From Sphingomonadales bacterium (GTDB taxonomy: Bacteria; Pseudomonadota; Alphaproteobacteria; Sphingomonadales; Sphingomonadaceae), in NCBI GenBank assembly GCA_025352685.1, contig JANXSN010000023.1:24912-88911 (forward strand): DNA of 64,000 nucleotides, in the 5' to 3' direction. Under the pieces are notes generated by a model, which did no database searches, was not told where the DNA came from, and worked only from the letters and a program-made list of their open reading frames with translations. The position numbers and the translations under genes were made by a program. Within the stretch, counting starts at the first letter, position 1, and each line of letters opens with the position of its first letter. Shown here one piece after another: positions 28,544 through 36,994 of the stretch.

Positions 28544-30496
28544 GTGACTGGGGAAACCGCGGGCCTGCAAGCCAATGATGGATGGACGTCGATCGGCGAC
28601 CAGGTCGCCGGGACGCGCGACGCGCTGACCGGGCGGCTCGATATAAGGAACCGACCCGCAACGTTGGCAACGGCGGTACGCCAATTGTTCGGCCTGGCTT
28701 GCGGCACCGCCGCAATCGCCGCGCTCTATCTGGGTCGGGGCGTGCTTATCCCGATTACACTGGCGGTCATGCTGTCGTTCATCCTATCGCCAATGGTCAA
28801 TTTTCTTCAGCGACTGAGGATCATGCGTGCCCCGGCAGTCGTCATGACCGTGTTGGCAGCGCTTTCTTTAGTCGGCGCAATCGGCATGCTCATCGGTACC
28901 CAGGCGGCGTCGCTCAGCGTCAATGCCCCTGAATATGCCCACGCGATCGAAGCGAAGGTGCAGTTGGTCCAGGGAATGGCGACGCAACGGATGATCGCGA
29001 TTACCAAAGCGCTCGGCGGCGGGCGCAAGCCGCAGCGCTCCGTCCCCCTGGTTCCGACCAGCATCCTGAGTGGCGCTCGCAATTCAGCCTCAGGATCCAA
29101 GTCTGCGGTCCTTGTTGAAATGGCAGAGCCCAGGTCGACGCCCATGTCAGTCACCAAAACAATTCTCGAGCCGCTTGTCGGCCCGCTCGAAACCACCTTC
29201 ATCGTGCTCATGGTCGCGATCTTCGTGCTCATGCAGAAAGAGGACCTGCGCGATCGCTTTATCCGTGTGTTCGGCTCGACTGATTTGCGCCGAACAACGA
29301 TGGCGCTGGATGATGCGGGAAAGCGACTGAGCCGATATTTTGTCGCCCAGTTGGCGGTCAATACATCATTTGGTTTTGTCATCGCTGTTGGCCTGTGGCT
29401 GTTCGGCGTGCCCTCACCCGCAATGTGGGGCGTGATGGCGGGCATGTTACGCTTCGTGCCTTATATCGGGCCGGTCCTTGCCGCGGTTGCGCCCGTCGCG
29501 CTTGGCGCGGCGATCGATCCGGGTTGGTCGACGGCAATCTTCATCGCGCTTTATTTTGTTATCGTCGAAGGAGTGATCGGCTATATTATCGAGCCGCTCC
29601 TCTACGGGCATTCGACTGGCCTGTCCCCCGTCTCGGTGATCATATCGGCGATCTTTTGGGCATGGCTATGGGGTCCAGTCGGCCTCATTATATCGACGCC
29701 GCTGACGTTGTGCCTCGTCGTATTGGGCAGACACGTAAAGGCACTCGAGTTTTTCGACGTCATCCTCGGCGACCGGCCGGCGCTGACGCCAGTGGAGGGC
29801 TTTTATCAACGCATCCTTGCCAACAATGTCGATGAAGCATTGGCACAAGCCGAGGCCATACTCGGCGAATGCAGCATTCAAAACTATTACGATGACGTGG
29901 TCATCAGCGCCCTTCGAATGGCAGCCACTGATGAAACGAAAGGCACGATCGAAAACGCCCATCTGGACGCGATAAAGCGGACCACGCTTGGGGTCGTCGA
30001 GGAACTGGCAACCCAAATTGAACAAGCGTCTGTCACCAAATCGTCAGTTTTGGCTTCGGTCCCCGCGGCGGTCGCCTGTGTGAGCGGCGGCGGCGCGTTC
30101 GACGAGGTCGTCGCAGCGATGCTCAAGCATGTTCTGGAGTGTCAGGGATACCGAGCGCGCCTGGTCACTCACGAGGCTGCGGCCCGCGGTGCCATTGTCA
30201 ATCTCGACCTCGCCGGCATTGACACGATTGTGATTTCATATCTTGAACTGACCGGGGCGCCTGCCCAACTGCGCTTCCTCATTCGCCGTCTCCGGCAGAA
30301 GGCCCCAAACGCGAGGATCATCGTGGGGCTTTGGTTACGCGATGAACCCGCACTCGATGATAGCGCGGTGCAAACAACAATAGGCGCCGACGCTTATGTC
30401 AGCACACTGACGGCTGCCGCCGCCGCGGTTGATGCGACAGCGCTGGAAAACGGCGTCGATGCCTTAAGCCCCGGCAATCGCGCCCGCCAAGGTTAA
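28544..30496 (+). CDS. AI-2E family transporter (PerM/TqsA type) with extra C-terminal domain
   Basis: 650 residues from a GTG at 28544 (AAGGGTAGG upstream). Residues about 45-405 form the PF01594-type permease with spans such as 'GVLIPITLAVMLSFILSPMV' and 'LRFVPYIGPVLAAVAPVAL', including the family's 'RFVPYIGP' signature. About 240 further residues follow the last span. They contain a helical segment ('ILANNVDEALAQAEAILGEC') and a Rossmann-like part ('VLECQGYRARLVTHEAAARG', 'TIVISYLELTGAP', 'NARIIVGLW') that resembles a cobalamin-binding-type fold. Ordinary members have about 350-400 residues, so this is a fusion. The transported substrate is not known. Confidence 0.85.
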   Translation: MTGETAGLQANDGWTSIGDQVAGTRDALTGRLDIRNRPATLATAVRQLFGLACGTAAIAALYLGRGVLIPITLAVMLSFILSPMVNFLQRLRIMRAPAVVMTVLAALSLVGAIGMLIGTQAASLSVNAPEYAHAIEAKVQLVQGMATQRMIAITKALGGGRKPQRSVPLVPTSILSGARNSASGSKSAVLVEMAEPRSTPMSVTKTILEPLVGPLETTFIVLMVAIFVLMQKEDLRDRFIRVFGSTDLRRTTMALDDAGKRLSRYFVAQLAVNTSFGFVIAVGLWLFGVPSPAMWGVMAGMLRFVPYIGPVLAAVAPVALGAAIDPGWSTAIFIALYFVIVEGVIGYIIEPLLYGHSTGLSPVSVIISAIFWAWLWGPVGLIISTPLTLCLVVLGRHVKALEFFDVILGDRPALTPVEGFYQRILANNVDEALAQAEAILGECSIQNYYDDVVISALRMAATDETKGTIENAHLDAIKRTTLGVVEELATQIEQASVTKSSVLASVPAAVACVSGGGAFDEVVAAMLKHVLECQGYRARLVTHEAAARGAIVNLDLAGIDTIVISYLELTGAPAQLRFLIRRLRQKAPNARIIVGLWLRDEPALDDSAVQTTIGADAYVSTLTAAAAAVDATALENGVDALSPGNRARQG

Positions 30497-31044
30497 ATTG
30501 CGTGTTGGCTGGCAGCGCCAACAGAACAGCCCCGTGCGCGGAAAAAATGGAAGCCGAGTTAGATCGCACCCGTGCCCGGACAAAGACGGTGCGCAGTAAG
30601 GGCGCAGATCGATCGTCGAAACGGTAGAAAATGTACCGTCCGTCCGCTTGCACGACCACGTTACCCATATCCGCGAGTCGCTCGGCACGGATGCCATCGG
30701 TTCGGTCCACAAGACCGAGCGATACCGCTGTGTCAGCCCATCCTTGACCAATGCTCAATGCCTTTGGCACGCCATGCGTCTTGTGATGGCAGCGTCCCTG
30801 TCCGCGTGCCCGCGAATGTCGACATGGGGTGTGGGGTTGCTTTGGCCGGCACATTGCTGAGACTTGCTCTCGCGGAAATTGCGGCGCCACCGGAACGATC
30901 AGGAGCTCGACGGGAGTGACAGCAACGAGCAGGATTTGTCAGGCAGGCATGATCACGTCGCAGGACTGCAGGAACCGTATGTTCGCGCGTTCGTTTCGGC
31001 GTTGGCTCCATCCACAATGGCGGGGAGCTATGGGAGAGACAAAA
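30497..31044. other. Long intergenic region
   Basis: 548 bases without a convincing gene. A minus-strand frame between about 30890 and 30500 includes 'NVVVQADGRYIFYRFDD', which reads like protein, but it has no matching start and I cannot assign it; it may be decayed. The 3' part carries the promoter and ribosome site (GGGAGAG) of the small exported protein that follows. Confidence 0.35.
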
Positions 31045-31317
31045 ATGAAACGTTTGAAATCCATGGTCTGCGCGGCAGTGATTTCCTGCACGCTTATTGT
31101 GCCGGCGTCGGCGCAAATGAACAGCATGTCTAGCAGCACAAAGACGACCACAACGGGAATGGGCAACATGTCGAATACCCAAACGCATGAGAAGATGACG
31201 ACCCACTCGACGTCGATCAAACCAATGGCCATGCAACGCCACCACAAGCGCCGTCATAATCGCGCCGTGCATCACACAATGACCAAATCGACGACGACGA
31301 CTACAGAAGCAAAATAA
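31045..31317 (+). CDS. Small exported Met/Thr/His-rich protein
   Basis: 90 residues, ATG at 31045 with GGGAGAG nine bases upstream. It has a clear leader 'MKRLKSMVCAAVISCTLIVP' followed by ASAQ and a low-complexity mature part rich in Met, Ser and Thr, then a basic His-rich tail ('QRHHKRRHNRAVHHTMTKS') ending in a Thr run. It may be a periplasmic metal-binding or stress protein; this is only inference from composition. A perfect hairpin follows the stop. Confidence 0.65.
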   Translation: MKRLKSMVCAAVISCTLIVPASAQMNSMSSSTKTTTTGMGNMSNTQTHEKMTTHSTSIKPMAMQRHHKRRHNRAVHHTMTKSTTTTTEAK

Positions 31318-31323
31318 GATTTG

Positions 31324-31353
31324 CCGGGCATGCAATCACATTTGCATGCCCGG
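31324..31353. terminator. Perfect 12-bp hairpin between convergent genes
   Basis: The arms CCGGGCATGCAA (31324-31335) and TTGCATGCCCGG (31342-31353) are perfectly complementary around a six-base loop. It starts 6 bases after the stop of the small exported protein gene and lies 44 bases beyond the 3' end of the opposing VIT gene, as expected of a bidirectional terminator. No T-run follows. Confidence 0.7.
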
Positions 31354-31396
31354 ATTGCACAGGACTTCGACCACCGCACGCCCGGGTGTCAACAAG

Positions 31397-32104
31397 TCAC
31401 CCAACGGTCACATTGAACAATCGTCCAACGCCTGCAGTTACGGCCATGGCAACCGCGCCCCAGAAAAAGACCCTTGTGACGCCTGGAAGCAGCGGGGCGC
31501 CGCCGGCGCGCGCGCCCGCAGCACCAAGCACGGCGAGAACCACGAGGGAACCACCGAAAACCGCCCAAATAACATGGGCGGCGGGGACCAATAAGGCCGT
31601 CAAGATAGGCGGTGCGGCACCCAATGCGAAAGAACTCGCAGACGCCAGCGCGGCCTGAATGGGCTTTGCGGCGCTGATGTCGGTCAGTCCCAGCTCATCG
31701 CGAGCGTGCGCTCCGAGCGCATCCTTGGCCATCAACTGTTTTGCAACAGTCACTGCAAGATCGCGATCGAGCCCGCGTTTGATGTAAATCGCTGCAAGCT
31801 CGCGTGTTTCGTGCTCGGGATCGAGCCGCAATTCTTGCTGCTCGCGTGCGAGGTCGGATTGCTCGGCATCGCTCTGCGAGCTTACCGAAACAAACTCGCC
31901 GGCGGCCATCGACATTGACCCCGCAGCCAGTCCTGCAATCCCCGTGAGAAGAATTTGCGACACACTCGACCCCGCTGCGGCCACGCCGACGACGAGGCTC
32001 GAGGTCGACAACAGACCATCGTTGGCGCCCAGCACGGCAGCCCGAAGCCAGCCAGCGCGATTTAGATAATGACCTTCTGCATGCGATTTCGAAGGAGCAG
32101 ACAT
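31397..32104 (-). CDS. VIT/CCC1 family Fe(II)/Mn(II) transporter
   Basis: 235 residues with five predicted spans. The N-terminus 'RAAVLGANDGLLSTSSLVVGV' and 'AAGEFVSVSSQSDAEQSDL' are diagnostic of the VIT1/CCC1 family, which moves iron or manganese out of the cytosol. The acidic amphipathic metal-binding loop ('EQQELRLDPEHETREL') is kept. The start at 32104 lies two bases after the stop of a small upstream frame, so they may be co-transcribed. The neighbouring decayed corA gene on the same strand suggests a metal-transport cluster. Confidence 0.92.
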   Translation of the reverse strand: MSAPSKSHAEGHYLNRAGWLRAAVLGANDGLLSTSSLVVGVAAAGSSVSQILLTGIAGLAAGSMSMAAGEFVSVSSQSDAEQSDLAREQQELRLDPEHETRELAAIYIKRGLDRDLAVTVAKQLMAKDALGAHARDELGLTDISAAKPIQAALASASSFALGAAPPILTALLVPAAHVIWAVFGGSLVVLAVLGAAGARAGGAPLLPGVTRVFFWGAVAMAVTAGVGRLFNVTVG

Positions 32105-32106
32105 GG

Positions 32107-32310
32107 CTAAGGCTTTCGTTGAAAACCCGCGTTAAACCCACGACCGCGTAAATAGTCGCGATTGACGCGAAATAAATTTTTAGCCTCTGAGGCGTCGCCC
32201 GACACGATACGGTACGCCTCAAGACGGTCGATCGCCGAGACACCGGGCAATGCATCCCAACCCCCAGCGACCATAGCGAATTTTCGCAATAGCAATGTTT
32301 TCAGTGGCAC
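32107..32310 (-). CDS. Small hypothetical protein
   Basis: 67 residues from a GTG at 32310, reading 'VPLKTLLLRKFAMVAGGWDA' and ending 'NRDYLRGRGFNAGFQRKP'. It is charged and soluble-looking, and ends two bases before the VIT gene. No family is recognised and no strong ribosome site is seen. It is kept because of its tight operon spacing and normal composition. Confidence 0.4.
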   Translation of the reverse strand: MPLKTLLLRKFAMVAGGWDALPGVSAIDRLEAYRIVSGDASEAKNLFRVNRDYLRGRGFNAGFQRKP

Positions 32311-32353
32311 TCAACGGGGGGCGCCCGGCTCGATCATGACCCTGACGCCCTTG

Positions 32354-33128
32354 TCAGATCCATTTTTTGATCCGTGCGAATATGATAGCGCCACCACTTG
32401 TCACGAACACGGTGCCGGTGATGACCGCAAAGGTCAGGTCGCTCCCTTCAAACACTGTTGCTTTGACATTCATCCCGAAGATGCCGGCTACGGCGCCAAA
32501 AGAGCCCAAAACGGCTATGACGATCGTCAGGATCTTGACAAGGGTGTTGGTCTCGATGTCGTCGCGAGACGCCTTTTCACGCAGGAGGCGCTCATCGAGC
32601 AGATCAACGTCGGTCGCGATCTTCGAAACACCCTAAAAAAATCCCCTGAATACCAGTCGAGCGGCGACGCCGCGAGCGCCGACGGCGCGAGCAAGCCGAT
32701 GAGGGTCTCGCTGCGGTCCTGCTCGCAAAACTAGACCAGGAAATCAACATTATCATCGCGAACGGTGACAAGCCACTGCTCGGCGACAAAGAACACAACG
32801 CGCGTGGCGAAGTCCTCGGTGGTATTTTCTCCCCGATGTATGTGTGCCGAAGCAGCGGCAAGTTCTTCGCGTAGCGGTGCCACATCAACACAAAACCTCA
32901 AGAACTGGCCGAAGTTCTGCGGGAGATTGTCGACCCACGCGTTGCCACCACCGGCGGTTCCGGGTCAACGTGCAGCCTCTCGGCGATCTTGGCAATTGTG
33001 GCGCCTGTTTCGTTGGAAACGTCGATCCAGACGAGCTAACGGTCACCAAATGCCTGCTGATCCAGGCGTTCGAGCTCAGTTTCGACATCGCGGCCGTCTG
33101 CGTCGTACGCAAAGATATGCATTGCCAT
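32354..33128 (-). pseudogene. corA: CorA-type Mg2+/metal transporter pseudogene
   Basis: An ATG at 33128 with GGAGGGAGAG upstream opens 'MAMHIFAYDADGRDVETELE', the usual start of alphaproteobacterial CorA proteins. The frame meets TAG after 'FGDR'. A shifted frame continues with 'DNLPQNFGQFLRFCVDVAPL', 'TTEDFATRVVFFVAEQWLVT', another TAG and 'SETLIGLLAPSALAASPLDW'. A final frame carries 'LLDERLLREKASRDDIETNT' and the two membrane helices with the CorA signature 'GIFGMNV' before TGA at 32354. Part of the central helix is missing. At least two stops and two frame changes make it non-functional. Confidence 0.88.
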
Positions 33129-33594
33129 CAGCACTCTCCCTCCTGCCATTTTATCGGCACAAAATTGGTGCGGTCCCATTCAATGACGTGCCGAACACGA
33201 GCCACACGGCCTGGTCATCCACGGTTTCGCGGCATCGTCCGAGACAAGGCCGGGCCAGTCGACCGTGCGGCAGCAATGCAACCGGCGCGCCACAATTTCG
33301 ATTTTGTATCTGTGCATGTACCCAAATATTGCGGGTATCCGATTTCGATGGGCTCGGCTTCTTTGTTCGTCGGCTCGCACCATGGCGGTCCTTGCGCTCC
33401 GCGCATGCAGTCACCGTGAAAGCCGTCCCTGGCTACCTCAACTTTGGGAACTGAGTGACCAGGACATATGCAAGGCCTCGAAGCGATCGTGCCTATTCAT
33501 GACGTCGATATGGTTTTCGGGCTGCCGTCAAAAAGTCAGGGGCACGTAAACGGATTGAGGATGGGCTCGCTATCGACCGGTTAGGCGGATAGCT
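33129..33594. other. Intergenic region upstream of the FixL-like kinase
   Basis: 466 bases with no recognisable gene. Short frames on both strands look like non-coding GC-rich noise. The kinase promoter should be near the right end. I found no clear FNR/FixK-type TTGAT-N4-ATCAA box. Confidence 0.4.
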
Positions 33595-35253
33595 ATGCGA
33601 CCAACTGTTTCTGTGCGACTTGGGTTCAGGTGGCCAAGAGTCGAACATAGGCTAGCCCAAGGTCAGTATCGCCGTGAATTTGATCGTTACCACAGCACCT
33701 TGACCATTGAGGTCACCAAATCCGAGTTTTCCGTTTCTGAATTAGCGGCCCGTCGCCATGCCATTTTGGCCGAAGAACTCGGGCTTTTGATCGACGGGGC
33801 GACCAACTACGCAATCTATATGCTGGATCCCCAAGGACGCGTCACGTTGTGGAACCGCGGCGCCGAGCGGATCAAGGGATGGACCGAGGCCGAGATCATC
33901 GGCCAGGATGCAGCGATATTCTATCCTCCCGACGACGTGGCTGCTGCCAAGCCTAAAGACGACCTCATCCGCGCTGCCAGGCTTGGCCGGATCGAAGAAG
34001 ATAGCTGGCGACTCCGCAAGGATGGATCGGAATTCCTGGCCAGCGTCACGATCACGGCGCTTCGAGACGAGAACGGTGATCTGAAGGGCTTCGGTAAGGT
34101 CATTCGCGACATAACCGATCAGAAGGCTTCGGAAGCTGCCATCGCCCGGCGAGAAGATCACCTGCGCTCCATATTGGCAACCGTACCCGACGCGATGATC
34201 GTCATGGACGAACGGGGTACCGTAGCGTCGTTCAGTGCGGCAGCCGAACGGCTATTTGGCTATTCCGAGCAAGAAGTCGTTGGCCGCAACGTCCGCATGC
34301 TGATGCCCGTCGCCGACCAGTCGGCGCACGATAATCGTCTGGCGACGTATCTGGAGACTGGGGTTCGTCACATTATCGGCAGCCGGCGTCAGGTGACCGC
34401 CATGCGGCGCAACGGCGCGTCGTTTCCGATTGAACTGGCGGTGGGCGAAGTCGAGATCGCGGGGGAGCGAATTTTCACCGGCTTCATCCGCGACATCACG
34501 GCGCGCCAACAAAGCGAACGGCACTTGCAAGACCTGCAGTCCGAACTCGTCCACATCTCTCGCGTCAGCGCCATGGGGACGATGGCCTCGACGCTTGCCC
34601 ATGAGATCAACCAACCGCTGACAGCGATTGCCAATTATCTCGAGACAGCGAGCGACATGATCGGTGAGATCGACGATCCGTCGTTAGTCGATATTGCCGA
34701 GGCTGTTGCGCTTGCCACGGCTCAGGCGTTGCGCGCGGGCGACATCGTCCGCCGGTTGCGGGCCTTTGTCGATGGCGGCGAGACCAGCTTCGAAATTGTT
34801 CCGCTCGACGCACTGGTAGATGAGGCCGCAAGCTTGGGCCTTTTGGGTGCGCACGAAGCAGGCGTCGCGGTGAGGATCATCACCGCACCCGGGTTAAACC
34901 TCGTTCGCGTGGATCGCATCCAGATACAGCAAGTGATCGTCAACCTCATCAGGAACGCAATTCACGCGATGCAGGATGCCCCGTATAAGGACCTTTGCGT
35001 CACGACGGCGCCCGATACTGCCGGCTGGGTCAGGATCTCCGTAATTGACACCGGTCACGGCATCACGACCCAGACGCGCAAACGACTTTTCGACGCCTTC
35101 GCGACCACAAAAGGAGAGGGCATGGGGCTCGGTCTGTCGATCTGCCGCACAATCGTCGAAGCGCACGGTGGGCGCATTTGGGCAGATCCGGCCGAGGGGG
35201 GTGGGACCGTTTTCAGCTTTTGTATCCCGCTTGCAGGAGAGAGCGATGACTGA
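33595..35253 (+). CDS. fixL: FixL-like haem-PAS sensor histidine kinase
   Basis: 552 residues: PAS-1 (about 60-175), PAS-2 (190-305), HisKA with phospho-acceptor His336 in 'LAHEINQPL', and an HATPase with 'NAIHAM', 'DTGHGI' and 'GEGMGLGLSI'. PAS-2 matches the Bradyrhizobium FixL haem pocket: 'SAHDNRLATYLETGVRHIIG' places His245 at the proximal haem ligand (His200) and Arg265 at the O2-sensing Arg220. The position of Arg206 is Thr251. The protein lacks membrane spans, so it is a soluble oxygen sensor. The N-terminal 35 residues look unnatural and a later start is possible. It overlaps the FixJ gene by eight bases. Confidence 0.88.
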   Translation: MRPTVSVRLGFRWPRVEHRLAQGQYRREFDRYHSTLTIEVTKSEFSVSELAARRHAILAEELGLLIDGATNYAIYMLDPQGRVTLWNRGAERIKGWTEAEIIGQDAAIFYPPDDVAAAKPKDDLIRAARLGRIEEDSWRLRKDGSEFLASVTITALRDENGDLKGFGKVIRDITDQKASEAAIARREDHLRSILATVPDAMIVMDERGTVASFSAAAERLFGYSEQEVVGRNVRMLMPVADQSAHDNRLATYLETGVRHIIGSRRQVTAMRRNGASFPIELAVGEVEIAGERIFTGFIRDITARQQSERHLQDLQSELVHISRVSAMGTMASTLAHEINQPLTAIANYLETASDMIGEIDDPSLVDIAEAVALATAQALRAGDIVRRLRAFVDGGETSFEIVPLDALVDEAASLGLLGAHEAGVAVRIITAPGLNLVRVDRIQIQQVIVNLIRNAIHAMQDAPYKDLCVTTAPDTAGWVRISVIDTGHGITTQTRKRLFDAFATTKGEGMGLGLSICRTIVEAHGGRIWADPAEGGGTVFSFCIPLAGESDD

Positions 35254-35869
35254 GACCGTGGATACGATTTTTGTCGTCGATGACGACGAGGCGATCCGGC
35301 AGTCAATCAGCTTCTTGCTGCGCAAATCTGGTTATGCGGTCAAAATCTACGCGTCGGGCGACGAATTTCTGAAAGCCGTGAATGGCGCCAGTCGGGGTTG
35401 CGTGCTGCTGGACGTAAGGATGCCGGGGATCGACGGCCTTGAAGTTCAGGCGCGGCTCGGCGCAAGCGGTATCACGTTACCGGTTATCATGCTTACCGGT
35501 CACGGCGACGTGACGCTTGCCGTCCGCGCGATCAAGGCCGGCGCCATCGAGTTTTTGGAGAAGCCTTTCGAACGGCTCATGCTGCTGGCAGCAATTGAAG
35601 AGGGCCTTTGCCAAGCGAAACGCGGTGTTGGCGTCCTACTTGCCAAAAACGAAGCCGTTGTCCGTCTCGCGGCGCTTACGGCCCGCGAACGCGAAGTCTT
35701 GAAGGGAATGGTTCTTGGTCGACCCAACAAGCTGATCGCTTACGATCTTAGCATCGCCACGCGAACCGTCGAAGTGCACCGCGCGCACCTGATGGAAAAA
35801 CTTGACGCCCCCAGTCTTTCCCACGTGCTCAAAATCGCTTTCGCTGCGGGTATCGATACCCCGGACTAA
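35246..35869 (+). CDS. fixJ: FixJ-like response regulator
   Basis: 207 residues from the ATG at 35246, overlapping the end of the kinase gene. The receiver has the acidic pair in 'VVDDDEA', phospho-acceptor Asp56 in 'VLLDVRMPG', Thr in 'MLTGHGD' and Lys in 'FLEKPF'. The LuxR-type DNA-binding domain reads 'LTAREREVLKGMVLGRPNKL' and 'RTVEVHRAHLMEKL'. It should be phosphorylated by the adjacent haem kinase at low oxygen and activate target promoters such as fixK-type genes. No fixK gene is in the window. Confidence 0.93.
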   Translation: MTETVDTIFVVDDDEAIRQSISFLLRKSGYAVKIYASGDEFLKAVNGASRGCVLLDVRMPGIDGLEVQARLGASGITLPVIMLTGHGDVTLAVRAIKAGAIEFLEKPFERLMLLAAIEEGLCQAKRGVGVLLAKNEAVVRLAALTAREREVLKGMVLGRPNKLIAYDLSIATRTVEVHRAHLMEKLDAPSLSHVLKIAFAAGIDTPD

Positions 35870-35916
35870 AGCTTTCTTGCCCTCGCTTTCTACGTACAGA
35901 CGCGGACGCCCAAGAC

Positions 35917-36348
35917 GTGCAAGCACAAGACGTCATTGAGGTCCATGCCATAACTCAGGATAGGAACAGCGTTCGCGTGTCACTGGTCGATGGCGACCCG
36001 ACCGTTCGGCGTGCCCGTCAAATCATGTTGCGCTCCGAAGGGTATCAAGTGCGCTCCTATTCGACGAGCGCCGCACTGCTCGGCGATCCGACATCACGAG
36101 ACTTCCCGTGCATTGTGCTTGATGCAGGCCTCGACGGCAGTGATGCGCTCGACCTCATCCGCCAAATGCGGGCAACGGATTGGCAAGGCACGGCCATTCT
36201 GCTCGCAGCCTTCGATCCGACTGGCGCGCTGACTCTGGAAGCGGCGTTGCACGGCGATATCGTCTTCCCCGGCGCGGTCGGCGACCGAACGCTCACAACG
36301 GCGATTAAGACGGTTGGCCTAAATGATGGGCTCAAAATCACATCCTGA
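35917..36348 (+). CDS. Stand-alone degenerate receiver-domain protein
   Basis: 143 residues, GTG start, 47 bp after the FixJ gene and probably in its operon. A receiver fold is visible: acidic residues in 'SLVDGDPTVRRA', putative phospho-acceptor Asp69 in 'IVLDAGLDGSDAL' and a final helix. The conserved Lys of the 'KPF' loop is absent (region 'DIVFPGAVGDRTL'), as is the usual Thr. It may be an atypical receiver that titrates or tunes the FixL/FixJ pair, comparable in idea to FixT-like modulators, though not in sequence. Confidence 0.65.
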   Translation: MQAQDVIEVHAITQDRNSVRVSLVDGDPTVRRARQIMLRSEGYQVRSYSTSAALLGDPTSRDFPCIVLDAGLDGSDALDLIRQMRATDWQGTAILLAAFDPTGALTLEAALHGDIVFPGAVGDRTLTTAIKTVGLNDGLKITS

Positions 36349-36550
36349 CTGGCGGCGGCCTCTGAAGCGACTATCGGGACCGTCAAACGCGAAGTCGGCT
36401 GGCTTGCTCAAGCCGGAATCGCAACGCGTCTCGAATGCTACGTAAATGCCGAAACTAGCCGGGGGTGCTCGTTCGAGAGCAATGTCGCGGCTTGCTGCAA
36501 GGGATCGCACCGCGCGATGCCGGGGCAAAACCTGGCACAGGAGACTGACG

Positions 36551-36994
36551 ATGCTCGTTTCTCATGGGGCAATGGTCATGGTGATCGACGGCGCCAGAAG
36601 GTCGCTGTTTCGAAATCGAGGGACTGATGTTGCGATTGATTTGGAAGTCGTTGAAAATGAGACGAAATACGTTGAAAATACGGCAGCGCTCGGCACCGAC
36701 AAGCCCGGACGCAGCTTCAGCACGACCGGTCCCGGGCGCAGTGCCTATCAATCGACGGATTTTCATCAGGCAGCGGAGGACGCCTTTGCCGCAGCAGCGG
36801 CCGAACAGCTCAACGGCTTGGCGCAACAAGCAGACCTCGACTTTATCGTGGTCGCGGCACCTCGTGTACTTGGAGTCATGCGCCACCATTATAGCGGCGA
36901 TTTGAAAAAGCGCCTCGCGGCAGAAATTGACAAGGATTATGCTGGACGGCCTGCTGCGGATATCGCCCATCTCCTTCGCCATCATGAGATGTGA
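36551..36994 (+). CDS. Host attachment family protein (PF10116-like)
   Basis: 147 residues from the ATG at 36551, preceded by AGGAG. The sequence 'HGAMVMVIDGARRSLFRNRG', the central 'GRSFSTTGPGRSAYQSTDFH' and 'FIVVAAPRVLGVMRHHYSGD' are typical of the proteins named 'required for attachment to host cells'. These are small cytosolic eRF1/RNase-E-like folds whose real role is unclear. The frame is open upstream to 36446, but that part has no ribosome site. Its stop overlaps the start of the decayed DUF1275 gene (GTGA). Confidence 0.8.
   Translation: MLVSHGAMVMVIDGARRSLFRNRGTDVAIDLEVVENETKYVENTAALGTDKPGRSFSTTGPGRSAYQSTDFHQAAEDAFAAAAAEQLNGLAQQADLDFIVVAAPRVLGVMRHHYSGDLKKRLAAEIDKDYAGRPAADIAHLLRHHEM

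Noticed and set aside
30399..30890. Minus-strand frame with protein-like words ('QADGRYIFYRFDD')
   Set aside because: It overlaps the permease gene, has no usable start or family, and most of it is low-quality sequence.
33129..33594. FixK/FNR-type box upstream of the FixL gene
   Set aside because: No TTGAT-N4-ATCAA or close variant is seen in the gap.
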